Shown here in pieces: positions 1 through 10,551 of a DNA stretch of 64,000 nt (position 1 is the stretch's first letter; every line of letters begins with the position of its first letter). The notes under the pieces are model-generated. The model did no database searches. It saw only the letters and a list, made by a program, of their open reading frames with translations, and was not told where the DNA came from. The translations under genes were made by a program, and so were the position numbers. Source of the stretch: Nephromyces sp. MM_2019 (taxonomy: Eukaryota > Apicomplexa > Aconoidasida > Nephromycida); NCBI GenBank assembly GCA_015657535.1, contig JADHZB010000023.1, positions 1 to 64,000 on the forward strand, in the 5' to 3' direction.

Positions 1-1110
1 TCATTGCATATCTCCATCAATTTATCCAAAATTGATTCAATATTTATATTTTTATATAATTTGATATTATTGGGTGTGAAATTAGAGTTTTGACTATTTA
101 CTTGAGATGTTGAATTAGTAGGGGGTAGCCATTCTAATATAATGTGTGTGTAAAATTGTAATTATTTAGTCGTGATATTATACAATTCGTATAGGTTTTC
201 AAGAGTTTATAACTTATACATATTTATAGCATTTTAAATAGCCCTATAATTTGAGTGTTTCAAATATATTTTGTTATATATACACTGTATGAAATGGAAA
301 ACTGTATACATACACAAAAAGAGTAATACGATACATACTTTACATAATTACACACACAATAATATAAAATTACACGCATAGTAATATAAAGTTACACACA
401 CAGCAATATAAAATTACACACACAGCAATAAAAAACCAAGCACACAGCAATATGAAATAACGCACAGATACATAATACACACACATATATAAGCAATGTA
501 AACACACATACACATATAGGTTACGATCAAATGATGTTTAATTTATATCAACTCACTGACAAGTGTATATACACATATCTAACTTACCATTTATGTTTTC
601 AGAGAGGGGTATATTCGTTCTATACTTTTTCAATTGCTCATCAAAGTGTTGTAGTTGTACTATAAAGCCTAGGTTAGGGCTAATGGGCCTACATGTGCGG
701 AGGTAATAAAATGCATCGTTGAAGGATAGTCTACAGCGATACATTAAATACCCAATAAGTATACTTGCACTACGTGATAGACCATGAAGACAGGCTACTA
801 ATACACCGCCTTTGCGTGTTTCATTTGATATGTATGGTGGGTTAGAGTCGGATGAAAATGGGTCTGTGATATTTAAGCCTTTATCAATAAAAGGGAAAAT
901 GGCTTGGAAATGCTTAAATAGAGGGTAAAAAGGTATATCTGGGAAAGGTACATGGATGTGCTCCAACTTAGTACCAATATTTGGACTTGTAGTTAGGTTG
1001 AGTGATAAGATATGTGTAATCCCCATATCAATCAAGACATCAATTCTTGAAAGACAAGCAAAATTACCTATATATAAGCCTGGTAGTACTTTCTGTATCT
1101 CTGACTTCAT
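1..1110 (-). CDS. Dual-specificity protein phosphatase, C-terminus cut by window edge
   Basis: Exons on the minus strand are 588..1110 and 1..133, joined in phase 1 across a GTAAGT..AG intron; the second exon stays open to base 1, so the C-terminus lies outside the window. The start MKSEIQKVLPGLYIGNF is a typical DSP N-terminus. The Cys-x5-Arg loop is CLHGLSR, with Cys107 and Arg113, followed by SASILIGYLMYR. Asp58 in VPFPD is the likely general acid. The residue before the catalytic Cys is Ala, where the family normally has His. About 15 extra residues lie between the Asp and Cys regions. It probably dephosphorylates phospho-Tyr/Ser/Thr proteins or another phosphorylated substrate; the substrate cannot be read from the sequence. 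Family assignment is firm; the second exon is inferred from splice sites and frame. Confidence 0.8.
349..458. repeat. 22-bp tandem repeat, about five copies
   Basis: Five consecutive 22-base units begin at 349, 371, 393, 415 and 437, with a degenerate sixth to 480. The core reads like tacacacacagcaatat with base changes between copies. The array lies inside the intron of the phosphatase gene (134..587). It is a direct tandem repeat without unique spacers. Confidence 0.85.
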
Positions 1111-2366
1111 TTGTAATTATATATATAATTAAAAATACGTTTTTTAATTTTGATTTATCTATATATATATGTATGTATATATATCTATATAAATAATATA
1201 ATCATTATCATCATTATTATTGTTCTCAGTTGTTAAACCTGTTTATATAGTGTTATATAACATATAACCAATTGTCATTTTATACATGTTATATATATAT
1301 ATATATCATATAATAATATTCTGATATATGTTGAAATATAATATTATATAATTTAAAAGTTAAATTTTTGACTATATTTTTAATATATATATTATATATA
1401 TATATATTGAAAGTCATTGAGTTTTGTTTTTTACACTTAAAATTCTGTTATGCTATTTAAATATAGCATTATTAACTATTTTAATGTGAGATCGTTCATA
1501 AAATTGAAAATTTAAATTAATATGTATTTACACATAGTTTTCTGTTAAAGATATAATGATAATTTATTTAAATTGAAATTGTTTTGCTTTAGATAGCTTG
1601 TAATTTTCTTTAATTAAGATTCACAATCTTATATTATTATATAATATTTGCTATTGTTATAAAGAGGTAAGCCATAATCTTGATGTTTTATTAATTTTGT
1701 TCTAATATATAATTAGATGTCTATACTTAATGCGTGTATATATGTGTGTCTATATTTATGTGTGTGTATTTATGTGTATGTATATTTATTATGTGTGTAT
1801 ATATGTAATTATAAAGACTAAAAAGTAAATAGTTGGTATATATTCAATTTATCTAATTTCGTAATAAAATTCCAAAAAATAAAATGTCGAAATACTAAAT
1901 GTAGAAGTAATATATCATATGATTGCAATAGTGTTGGAAATTTATGATATTAAATACATATTGGAATTTTAATTTGTGTGAATTATGTATATCATTGATA
2001 TTAACTAATTATATATAATATAAGATAAATATAATTCAAATGTATGAAAATTAGGTAAGCGAAGCTTTGTTATTAACAATACACCATGTGTTTCTTATTA
2101 AAATTTTCAATGTCTTTATTAAGATTATGAAAATCGATATAAATTTATGTTATCCAAATCAAACTAAAAATATTATTATTATACAATATGAAATAATTAT
2201 ATTGGCAATCACATATATGATGAGCCATCATTAGGTGTTTTAGAATTTGTATATATATCCAATTTTTTATTATTGAACATATTTATCAAAATATGAATTT
2301 TTCAAATTATGTGACGATTATTTTAGTGTCAGAAATATTGATCAAGAATCTGTTTTGATCTTAACT
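1111..2366. other. Intergenic, no gene seen
   Basis: Very AT-rich stretch between the start of the phosphatase gene and the 3' end of FIP1. It holds TA-rich microsatellite runs (about 1270-1310 and 1380-1405) and a tgtg-rich run near 1730-1800. I see no supported reading frame or RNA gene. Confidence 0.6.
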
Positions 2367-2400
2367 AAAAATTATTACAAATTCTTTTGTAATAATTTTT
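2367..2400. repeat. Perfect 15-bp inverted repeat, FIP1 3' end
   Basis: Left arm 2367-2381 and right arm 2386-2400 are exact reverse complements around a 4-base loop (ttct). The right arm ends one base before the FIP1 stop codon (2402-2404, minus strand), so the hairpin would form immediately downstream of the stop in the transcript. This could be a 3'-end or termination structure; that role is inference. Confidence 0.85.
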
Positions 2401-2401
2401 A

Positions 2402-3383
2402 TCATTTCACTGTTGTATTAATTTTTTTCCTATTACTTCTTTCAGTTCGGAGACTAATTTGCCTTTGTATCCATTCCTATGAAATATAGTTATGACAAAG
2501 GATGATTCGATGATTTTGAAAAGACTTAAAAAACACAAGTTGAAGAATGCTCATTAAAAGTTTTTGTGATTTAAGGGTTATATCAAAAGTAATATTTTCT
2601 AACCTTAAATGTTTGTTCATTTAGCCCATAATTGAAGTATAAGCCTTGATCTTCTTGATCTTGCCAGGGTTTATCTTTATTTAACTCCCATTGCATTACC
2701 ATCTATTAGAGGGAAAATTATGAAATATTATTTTATCAAATTATTGGATTTCAAATCATATAAATGTGGTTGAAAATACCCATTCGGAGGTAAATTAAAA
2801 AAAAATATATTTTCAGTTTTTATATCGAGGTAGAATCATTATCCAAAGTATTTTAATTATCATTTTCTTCTAGGTGTAAAAAGTCAAACATATCCGCGTA
2901 ATGTATTCTGTTAGTATATATATATATACCTGTTCTGTTTCTATAGGTATATTACGTCCAGAGTTTTCGGATTCATTGTAGCTATTAACCTTAAGGCAAT
3001 ATAAGTGAATAGTGTATGTTATGGGTATATATGTGAATAACGGACTTAATATATAAAAAATCTATGATATTGGTTATAAAACTTAGTAATTTGAAAAGCC
3101 ATGATTACCGAGTAATTTCCGGTAGTTTTTACATTCCGTTGTCGCCTCAATGCATTAGTAGCTTAATTGGGATATATTGAAAGTGGAGATTAGAAAAGTT
3201 TATTTTTAATGGATATAGTAAAGGATGTCTTATAATTGCTAAGATTGTATTGAACAAAGGTACTATTGTTTTGTGTTTTAAATTGTAACCTGTAGAATTC
3301 ATATTTATTGATTCTGCTGGGCCGAGATCAGTTGAGGCGAGAATCATGTATTGGTCTCCACCTGAATCATCATACGAATTCAT
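2402..3383 (-). CDS. FIP1: FIP1-like pre-mRNA polyadenylation factor
   Basis: Five small exons on the minus strand are 3290..3383, 3109..3161, 2930..2989, 2604..2702 and 2402..2476; all phases agree and the gene ends in TGA. The predicted protein is about 126 residues. The diagnostic Fip1 motif is split over the last two exons: DKPWQDQEDQGLYFNYG, then LNEQTFK joined to EWIQRQ, matching the family pattern KPW..YFNYGFNE.TW..Y...Q. A basic tail (RTERSNRKK) follows. FIP1 bridges poly(A) polymerase and the cleavage/polyadenylation complex in the nucleus. The protein is very short for the family and consists of an acidic/polar N-terminus, the motif and a tail. The motif is secure; the exact acceptor of exon 2 is the least certain junction. 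Confidence 0.8.
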
Positions 3384-4032
3384 TTCTTAGTGTTTTGTTT
3401 CTATGGAATTGTTTGGTTTAGATTAATTATCGATAATTAATCGTTTATAGATTTGTGTGAGTTGAATATTAAAATGAATAAATGATTCTTTTTGATACTC
3501 AACACACTAATTGGTATAGACTTTATAGTAGTATAAATACAGCAACAATTCTAATAGATTTAGTTCTCTTGAGATGATTAAACTCTGAGTGATTTAAATT
3601 CCATGTACATCTTTTTTATAGTCAAATAATATCTCAGTTTTGAATATTTTCTAAAATTTTTGTTTAATAATAAATTCTATAAAGCTTTGAGTATCAGCAT
3701 ATTCAAGTGTGAATTTCTTTTTAAAACTCAAGGAATTCAGAGGCGTTGATACTTGGATACTTTATTAAATTATTAATATTAAGCTCATAGTCACAGTGAA
3801 AACAATCATGTTAATCTGTTTTTCTTGAAGCTTTTTGTTCAGTATTTTAATAACTAAAATCTTCAATATTCAAAGATTATTTATAGATGATAAGAAGTTT
3901 TATTCGGAATACTCAATTCTTCCAGTACAATTAATTGTTTAAAAACTTATCTAAATAGGTGAAAATTTTAGGATCAGGGAGATTTACTTTATTTTTTTAT
4001 ATAGTGAACCTAGATATCTTAATACATGTGCT
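3384..4032. other. Intergenic, no gene seen
   Basis: AT-rich spacer between the FIP1 start and the 3' end of the CS-domain gene, both on the minus strand. No long reading frame or recognisable element. It should hold the FIP1 promoter, but I can identify no motif. Confidence 0.6.
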
Positions 4033-5071
4033 CTAAGAGGAATCTGAATCTGTAATTATTACTTTTTCGTGCATCTTCACTTTTTCGCGAAATTGAGAAT
4101 GTGCTAAGTCCCAAACATCTTTAAATTGCTTATATTTCGCTTCAGGAGCATTGGAGCTTTGACTTGATTCTGGGGTATTTTTAGTTGCTCCCAAACGGTC
4201 CGGTATCTGTGTCACATCAATCTTACTATGACCCTGTGAAGCAAATAATTTTTATCTATTGGTTGTAATCTAATTAACCCACAGTAACATAATGGGAAAT
4301 AAATTAGCTTTAAGGTGTTTAAAATAGATAAGTTATATGAAACGGTATTATTTAACTGAAAGGTATGATTCGATAAGAGATTCAAAGCTTAAGAGAAAAT
4401 AGGCCTACCTTGAGGAAGCAATCCCACCAAACAAAACTGTCAGAAAATAGTGATTTTTTCATCAAATCTAGTCGTATAACTTTTAGGTGATTATCTGGAA
4501 CGTCATCCTGTATAGTGTTTTGGTTAGGGTAATAATTGAGAAGTGATTTCCAGCTAAATTGTAAATTTATAGCCTCCCAGTACCAGTGTTCATCCGAATC
4601 CTCAATTGAATAAGGGAATTGGCCCTGCAGAATTATTCCGGTTGTTAATTGCTTACCAAATGATGAGTCAAGATGTTGTATTGAGATAGACTTCTCTTGT
4701 ATAGTAATATCCAAGTCCTTGACAGAGATTTGTGGATTGATCACCACAAAAAGGGTTATCTGCTTCAAAGATTGCATCCAGAAATACTTTGGATAATGTA
4801 CACCACCATTACGTGTGTAATTATCTATGTTTATAGTATTAGCATTAGTAACTCCCAAGTTATTGCTTTCCTTAATGGGGACTTGTAAGGTCTTTGAATT
4901 TTTGTTTTTAGATTCATGGGTGCTCCAGGGCTTATTTTTACCGAATGATACTGATTTTGCGTTGTCGAAACGAGATACCCTGGGTTTACTCTTCTCATCA
5001 TCTGAACTGGAGACTTCGAGCTTGTCCCATTTCGAGTAATCGATTCCACTCATTGTGATTTCTAAATTCAA
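4033..5071 (-). CDS. NudC/CS-domain (p23-like) protein
   Basis: Two exons, 4409..5071 and 4033..4233, join in phase 0 (AAG|GTAGGC ... CACAG|GGT), giving 287 residues from the first Met. The second Met, at 5053, begins MSGIDYSKWDKLEVSSSDDE and is probably the true start; this acidic opening resembles the N-terminus of Cdc37-type co-chaperones. Residues about 96-215 form a CS/NudC fold: YFWMQSLKQITLFVVI, then a DLDITIQ strand, and WWDCFLKGH at the position of the NudC WW motif, then DVTQIP. An insert of about 30 residues (SLLNYYPNQ onward) interrupts the domain. A C-terminal helix (KYKQFKDVWDLAHSQFREK) is followed by an acidic tail DSDSS. Such proteins act as HSP90-linked co-chaperones; the client is unknown. 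Confidence 0.85.
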
Positions 5072-6385
5072 TGAGTAATTTGAGCGATTATCTTAGAGAA
5101 GAAGCTTAAATGTACAAAGCAAAAAACCTTTCCGCTGTCAGTAGATGTGTTACAAGATCTGACTGAAAAAATTTAATAAAATCATGGTATAAACAGCAAA
5201 AGCATGTTTCTATCTGCCTATAAGTTTTAAATTGTTAATTTATCCCATCTATTTTTTAAAAAATTAGCGAGATTTTTGCATTCACATCACAATTCAAATT
5301 CTAAATAAGCTTATAATGCTATTCATGGCTGAAAATTTTAATGCAAGTATCGAATTTCAAATCTAAAAGTCGTCAGTTTTAGCTACTTTTTATTTGTTAA
5401 AAATTTTGTGGCGTGGTATTCCACTCTGCTTGAAAAATAAAATATAAATAGATAATATTTTAAAAACAGACTCGCAATTTTATGTATTGATTTTCTCAAT
5501 TTGTTTAATAAGGTTGAGTTTAGGTAAAATAAATAGTATATTTGCACTAAACTATTGTTTGAATGAAAATATTATTGATAAATATTCAGTTTAATTACGT
5601 TTCTGTTTATAATACTTATTTATATCGTTATGTTCTTTATACTTTTTATGCAAATGAATACACGTTTTACCAATGTAGTGGTAGGTTTCATAGAAAACAT
5701 ATCTAATTAATATTTTATAAACGTAACAATTTGTATGAGATAAACAAAGAAATTGTTGAAGTGTAGACAGTTGACTGTGTTATAAAATTTTAACTTATAA
5801 GGAGCTGGGTAAAGCCATTAATAATGTTTCTTTCTGTGGGGCTGAAGAAGCTGAACATATGTACATAAATATATATCGTAGAGGTATTGTTACTATTACT
5901 CCTAATTACATTTACTTATATCTACTAAAAATACAGTCTATATGAGATGTTTAAGTATATAAACTATGAGTTGTGTCTTAGTATATTTCAAATTATTCTA
6001 TTAAATTCCATGCCTTGACATATACCTATTGCGAATGTTTTACTATAAATCTTCAATCAATATTAAATCACTAAAATTAATACTATTGAATTAATTCAAA
6101 TACCCAGTTCAGATAAATTTCATATCTAGAATGAAAATTTGTATAAAACAAAATTAAATTCTATTTTTGTATTCATATAAGCCTTATAAAATTGTTTTGT
6201 TTGCAAGCTGAATTAGTCCTAAACTTAATAACTCCTAAGCTTTTAAGCAGTTACTAATTCATACTAGTATTAAATACCACTCAAAATTAGCATAATTATC
6301 CCAAGACACGATAAAGTTTGATTCGCTTGTCTTGTACAAATAATCAATATATCTGATACAATTTAAATACTTCCGATCATAAAAC
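5072..6385. other. Divergent intergenic region, CS gene / ASF1
   Basis: Head-to-head spacer that should carry the promoters of both flanking genes. AT-rich, no reading frame of note on either strand and no recognisable element. Confidence 0.6.
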
Positions 6386-7600
6386 ATGGCGTGTATAAAT
6401 GTTACAAGTATAATAGTCAAAGACAACCCTGCTTCTCTCTTCTGTCCATTAAAATTCCTTATAACTTTTGAGGCACTCACAAGTCTAAAGGAAGATCTTG
6501 AATGGCGCATCATCTATGTAGGAGATAAAACTTCTAATATAGCGGCGGATCACAACTCCTCATCCCATCTGGAAACCCAACCCCCAGAAGAGATTGAGCT
6601 AGATTGTGTAGCCTTAGGCCCAATAAAGAGGGGAGTTTTATCGTTCGAGTTTGCAGTAAAACCACCTGACTTTAGCCAGGTTAGTAAAAAGCTGCGCTTT
6701 ATTTTACTTATAAATTGTTTTAATGATATTATAAGCCAACATACATAAGCCTTTGATTTATCCATCAACCATTCATAACTTTAAACACTGTCCAAAACCC
6801 TATTATAACAATGCTTTACCAATAATTATGACATTGAATCAAACATCTGTACTATCAACTAGAACTTTCACTACTAAATAATTTTGAAACCAACTTATTC
6901 CTTTTTGACCCTTTTTCATTAAGAGTTTATAATAGATAATCCCCCTATAAACATAGATGTCTCATTCAATCACAGATCCCACAAATTTACCTATTTTATG
7001 CTCAGATGGATCCCGATAGCATCCTTGGGATGCAAGCAGTGCTGGTTACAGCTAGCTATAGGAAAAATGAATTTATAAGGATTGGGTACTTCTTAAACAA
7101 TATGTACATAGATCCAGCTTTGAGAGGTGTTCCACCAATCCAACCTCAGCTTGATAAGATGGTTCGTTGTATAATAGATGACATGCCCAGAGTCACCAGA
7201 TATCCAATACATTGGGATGAACCTAATCGAGAACTGGTAACTCCTGAAGATGCTGAGGTAAAAATTTGAGCGCTGTTAATAAAGTAAATTCATGCCTAAT
7301 TTAGAGAACATTTTAACCAAATTTTGATCACACCTAATCTATATATGCCTACTCAAAGCATATGCAAACAAGTATTCATTATTTTCTTTTTCTGTGCTAC
7401 TTTATAAGAATTCACTAATCAATGAAAATAACTCCTATGGAAATGAAACCTTCCCCAATCACTTTGGAATATCACAACCTCAAGCTAAATCTGAATTGTT
7501 CCAATTTCCAATACAGAACCCACCTGCTGTAACAAAGCAACCGGCACCTTGTTCTTCACTAACAAACGACTCACAAGAGGATGTAGAGATGCTTGCATAA
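6386..7600 (+). CDS. ASF1: Histone chaperone ASF1
   Basis: Three exons, 6386..6679, 7006..7257 and 7409..7600, all phase 0, encode 245 resid. The N-terminal core is complete: MACINVTSIIVKDNP, ITFEALTSLKEDLEWRIIYVG, ALGPIKRGVLSFEF, then FIRIGYFLNNMY and PRVTRYPIHWDEPNREL, each lining up with the ASF1 immunoglobulin-like fold that binds H3-H4. The third exon gives a polar tail (GNETFPNHFGISQPQ ... SQEDVEMLA) unlike the conserved core. ASF1 hands H3-H4 dimers to assembly and disassembly machinery during replication and transcription, in the nucleus. The start Met is in the conserved position. No anomaly beyond the lineage-specific tail. Confidence 0.97.
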
Positions 7601-8496
7601 ACTTTGTTTTAAAATAATTTGTGATATATATATATTAACACCTGTATCCAAATGCAAAGTATTGGACTTTCTATAACTATCAGACATCTTCTGTAAATAA
7701 CCTTTTTGTGAAACCCACTAGAATTATTAAACTCTAATGAGACTATTCATTTTTAGTAAGATCACCGATTTAAAAACAATCATTGGTCAAAATTTCATTG
7801 GTAAATTATGCTTAATTTATCTCGAAAATAAATAAATTCACTAGACTTTATTTCTCCTCTATTTTTATTTACTCAACATTCGCAAAAACAGGAAGCTATC
7901 AATCACAACTTTGGTAATTTATAACTTTAAAACTGAATTAAAATTCATACAAAAATGCTTTATTAATTAAAGATTTATTAACTACTTATTATGGAAATTA
8001 AAAAGATGCACATATACCTATGATTCCATTAGCTCTGAAATTTAAGGTGTTACTTATCTTAGTCAATTTGACAACCTAGAAAATAAGAGTAGATAAAATA
8101 AGCTTAAGAATGATAAATATTGCAACTCTTTTAATTTCCAAATTGGAAGTTAAAGGAAATAGAAGATATCTAGTTGTAGGATTTATTGGTATCTATCTAT
8201 TCAGATTCTTAGCAAGCGAGTATTTAAACTGTATAGCAATGCCTACTCCACAATGAAGTTGAGCTACGAGATTAGGAATTCAACTATAGGGATTGAATAC
8301 CTAGAAATTATTTATAAGGTTGCTATGCAAAAATGTAGCCTCCAACTTTTATATAATTAGTCAGTAAAAAAAATCACTTTGAAACACATTCATCTCTAAA
8401 CATGTCCTCTTAAATGCTTAAACAAACAACATTTGATCACTCAACACTGTTTTATTATTCTAATTTACAACTTTACATGTTTATCCAAATTAGGAG
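7601..8496. other. Intergenic, no gene seen
   Basis: AT-rich spacer between ASF1 and the CPNCG protein. A short open segment begins with an ATG at 8253 and ends at a possible donor near 8320, so an upstream exon of the next gene cannot be excluded. I could not confirm one. Confidence 0.5.
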
Positions 8497-8820
8497 ATGA
8501 TAAGATCTTTCATTTACAGAACTCACCTCGTGAGCAAAAACATAACGAATATACGATGTTGCTCATGCTCTTTCAACTCAAACACAAGACAGGCATCAAA
8601 TCTGATTCTCCAAAAGTTTCTTGATTCTCAAGTAAAACTTCCATCATATGCAGCAGATAGAATTTTGCGTCAAATAAACTCCCTTATTCATCCTAGCCAC
8701 ACTAATAAACAAATTGGCATTTATTCTCTGAAGCCAGCCAATGAGAAGACTGTAGATCTACTAAACAGATCTGCTATTCCATGCCCTAATTGCGGGAAAA
8801 CTCATAATTGGTCATGTTAA
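8497..8820 (+). CDS. Small protein with C-terminal CPNCGKTHNWSC
   Basis: Single open segment of 107 residues from ATG 8497 to TAA 8818-8820. The N-terminus (MIRSFIYRTHLVSKNITNIR) is basic and free of acidic residues, as in mitochondrial presequences. The C-terminus CPNCGKTHNWSC is a half zinc ribbon resembling the first half of the bL32 ribbon (CPxCG..H), but the second CxxC pair is absent. A mitochondrial ribosomal protein related to bL32 is possible but not shown. The N-terminus may be spliced: a CATTTACAG acceptor-like site falls inside the first codons. Confidence 0.45.
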   Translation: MIRSFIYRTHLVSKNITNIRCCSCSFNSNTRQASNLILQKFLDSQVKLPSYAADRILRQINSLIHPSHTNKQIGIYSLKPANEKTVDLLNRSAIPCPNCGKTHNWSC

Positions 8821-9191
8821 ATTATATTTTCTCATCTGGAATTAAGACATGTAAAAGCATCTTTCTGCTTGAGCGTTTAACTAATTATTTAAAATTGAAA
8901 GCTTATGCTCATTTTAAAATACATTATGTAACCATCAGCACTTTGAAAACCACATCATCAATTTTTATAAATATGATTAACTTTTATATACAAACCGAAC
9001 TCCAACAATAAAAATTTTTTATTTGTACAAATAAATAGTAAGTAGATTTAAATTTAGATATTTCATTTATCTGACTATGTATATAGGGAATTTTTGTGTT
9101 TTTTTTTATATTTAACTTTTATATTTAATATAATTAATAGTCTAGAAAGTAATTAGGGCATCATATAAGAATTTGTCTTGGAAATTATTTA
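8821..9191. other. Convergent intergenic spacer
   Basis: Tail-to-tail spacer between a plus and a minus gene. AT-rich, with no supported feature. Confidence 0.6.
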
Positions 9192-9686
9192 TTATTCGTT
9201 TTCATCATCTTTCGGGTTCCATCTCCCATGAAAAGCATCTATCTCACTTTCACGAAGCTTTTGCTTTTGATTTTCGTTGAGTAAAGGGAAGTAATAATCG
9301 ATTCTACTTAGGTATTCATCCAGATTCTGTTTATGATTTGGTGATTTCAAGTTTCTTTTTGAACGTATTGTTTTCATTGCTTTCTGGAAATTTCTTTTTC
9401 GCTTGAGAACTTTAAATTTGGGTTTAGATGCATAGTGTATAGATTGAGGTCCAAGTAGGGAGTCCATATATGTACATGCTTTAATGTGTTGGAAAAGAAA
9501 GTTATTTGAAATATTTATAGACTTGTTATGAATCGAATTCAAATTTCTCCCCAAAAAGTTATAATTCGAATTGGCATGGACTATTAATTTCTGCTGGTCT
9601 ATATTTATAATATTTAAAATAATAGAAAGTAGTAAAAAGGAAAATCTTAAATATTTCTTGATATAATTCTGAGAATAAAATGGCAT
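9192..9686 (-). CDS. Small basic protein with hydrophobic leader
   Basis: Intronless frame of 164 residues. Residues about 14-29 (RFSFLLLSIILNIINI) form a signal peptide or anchor. An Asn/Lys/Ser-rich, acid-poor stretch to about residue 70 follows, then a strongly basic segment (KPKFKVLKRKRNFQKAMK, TIRSKRNLK) and an acidic end (WNPKDDENE). A leader followed by an Asn/Lys-rich region is the pattern of a bipartite apicoplast-targeting sequence, and the basic core would suit a plastid ribosomal protein; both are inference. I do not recognise the family. It is divergent from IFT139, 865 bases away. Confidence 0.55.
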   Translation of the reverse strand: MPFYSQNYIKKYLRFSFLLLSIILNIINIDQQKLIVHANSNYNFLGRNLNSIHNKSINISNNFLFQHIKACTYMDSLLGPQSIHYASKPKFKVLKRKRNFQKAMKTIRSKRNLKSPNHKQNLDEYLSRIDYYFPLLNENQKQKLRESEIDAFHGRWNPKDDENE

Positions 9687-10551
9687 TGTGCTCCTTAGAA
9701 ACAGAACAAAACTGTTGGTAAAGCAACACTATTGATTGAATTGTAAGTACTTTGGTAGCTCTTCAATTGAATGGATAACTAAAAACGTTGAAAGGAGGAT
9801 CTTGTATAAGCTTCTATTGGGTGTTCCCTTAAACCATCATTCTCTTCTACTCCTACTAAGGAATGCTTTTTGATGAAACTTAAAATGACGGCTAAAGGAG
9901 TTTTCATGGATCAAATAATTTATAGCTCTTATTATAGTTAATGGTGCTCGCGTGAGTCTAAGCACTAATGGAATTTTAGTTACCAGTTGTGTTGAAAAAG
10001 GTTATCTGAAGTTACGCTGTTTTATATGCAGTTTGTCCAAAATAACATTAATTATAAAATAAAATCACAATGGGAAAAATATAAGGATTAACAATAGCAT
10101 TAAATAAAATTTGGCATCACTCTTGTAATGCTGATATATAATAGAATAATCACAGTTAATGTTGCCGGGTTTTAGTATCGTGTATTTCGAAAATATTTAT
10201 TTCATTTCAATATTATATATTTATATTTTCAAATGTGATAATAGAATTAAATCCCAAAAGCATTCATTATGCTGAAAAAGCCTTGTTTAATAGATGTAAT
10301 ATCTCGACGGTCTTATTTAAATAGAGCCAAGTTTAGGTTTAAGCTATGAAGTTTATATTTCTTGTTTTTTTAAATGTTGTGAAGAATAATAGTTTCATTA
10401 GGAATGTTAAGGTTTTATATAACAAGTTTCATTCAATTTGAATCGCAAACTCAATTCATAAAATATAGAATTTTTTAAAAAATTATATCTGTTCCAGAGT
10501 AACACATTATGTTTATAAAAACTGGTCAAATAATTCCTTAAAATAAATACA
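9687..10551. other. Divergent intergenic region, leader protein / IFT139
   Basis: Head-to-head spacer, AT-rich, no supported reading frame or RNA gene. It should contain the promoters of both neighbours. Confidence 0.6.

Noticed and set aside
349..480. Regular short repeats resembling a CRISPR array
   Set aside because: The 22-base units abut directly with no unique spacers, and the window is an intron-bearing eukaryotic genome.
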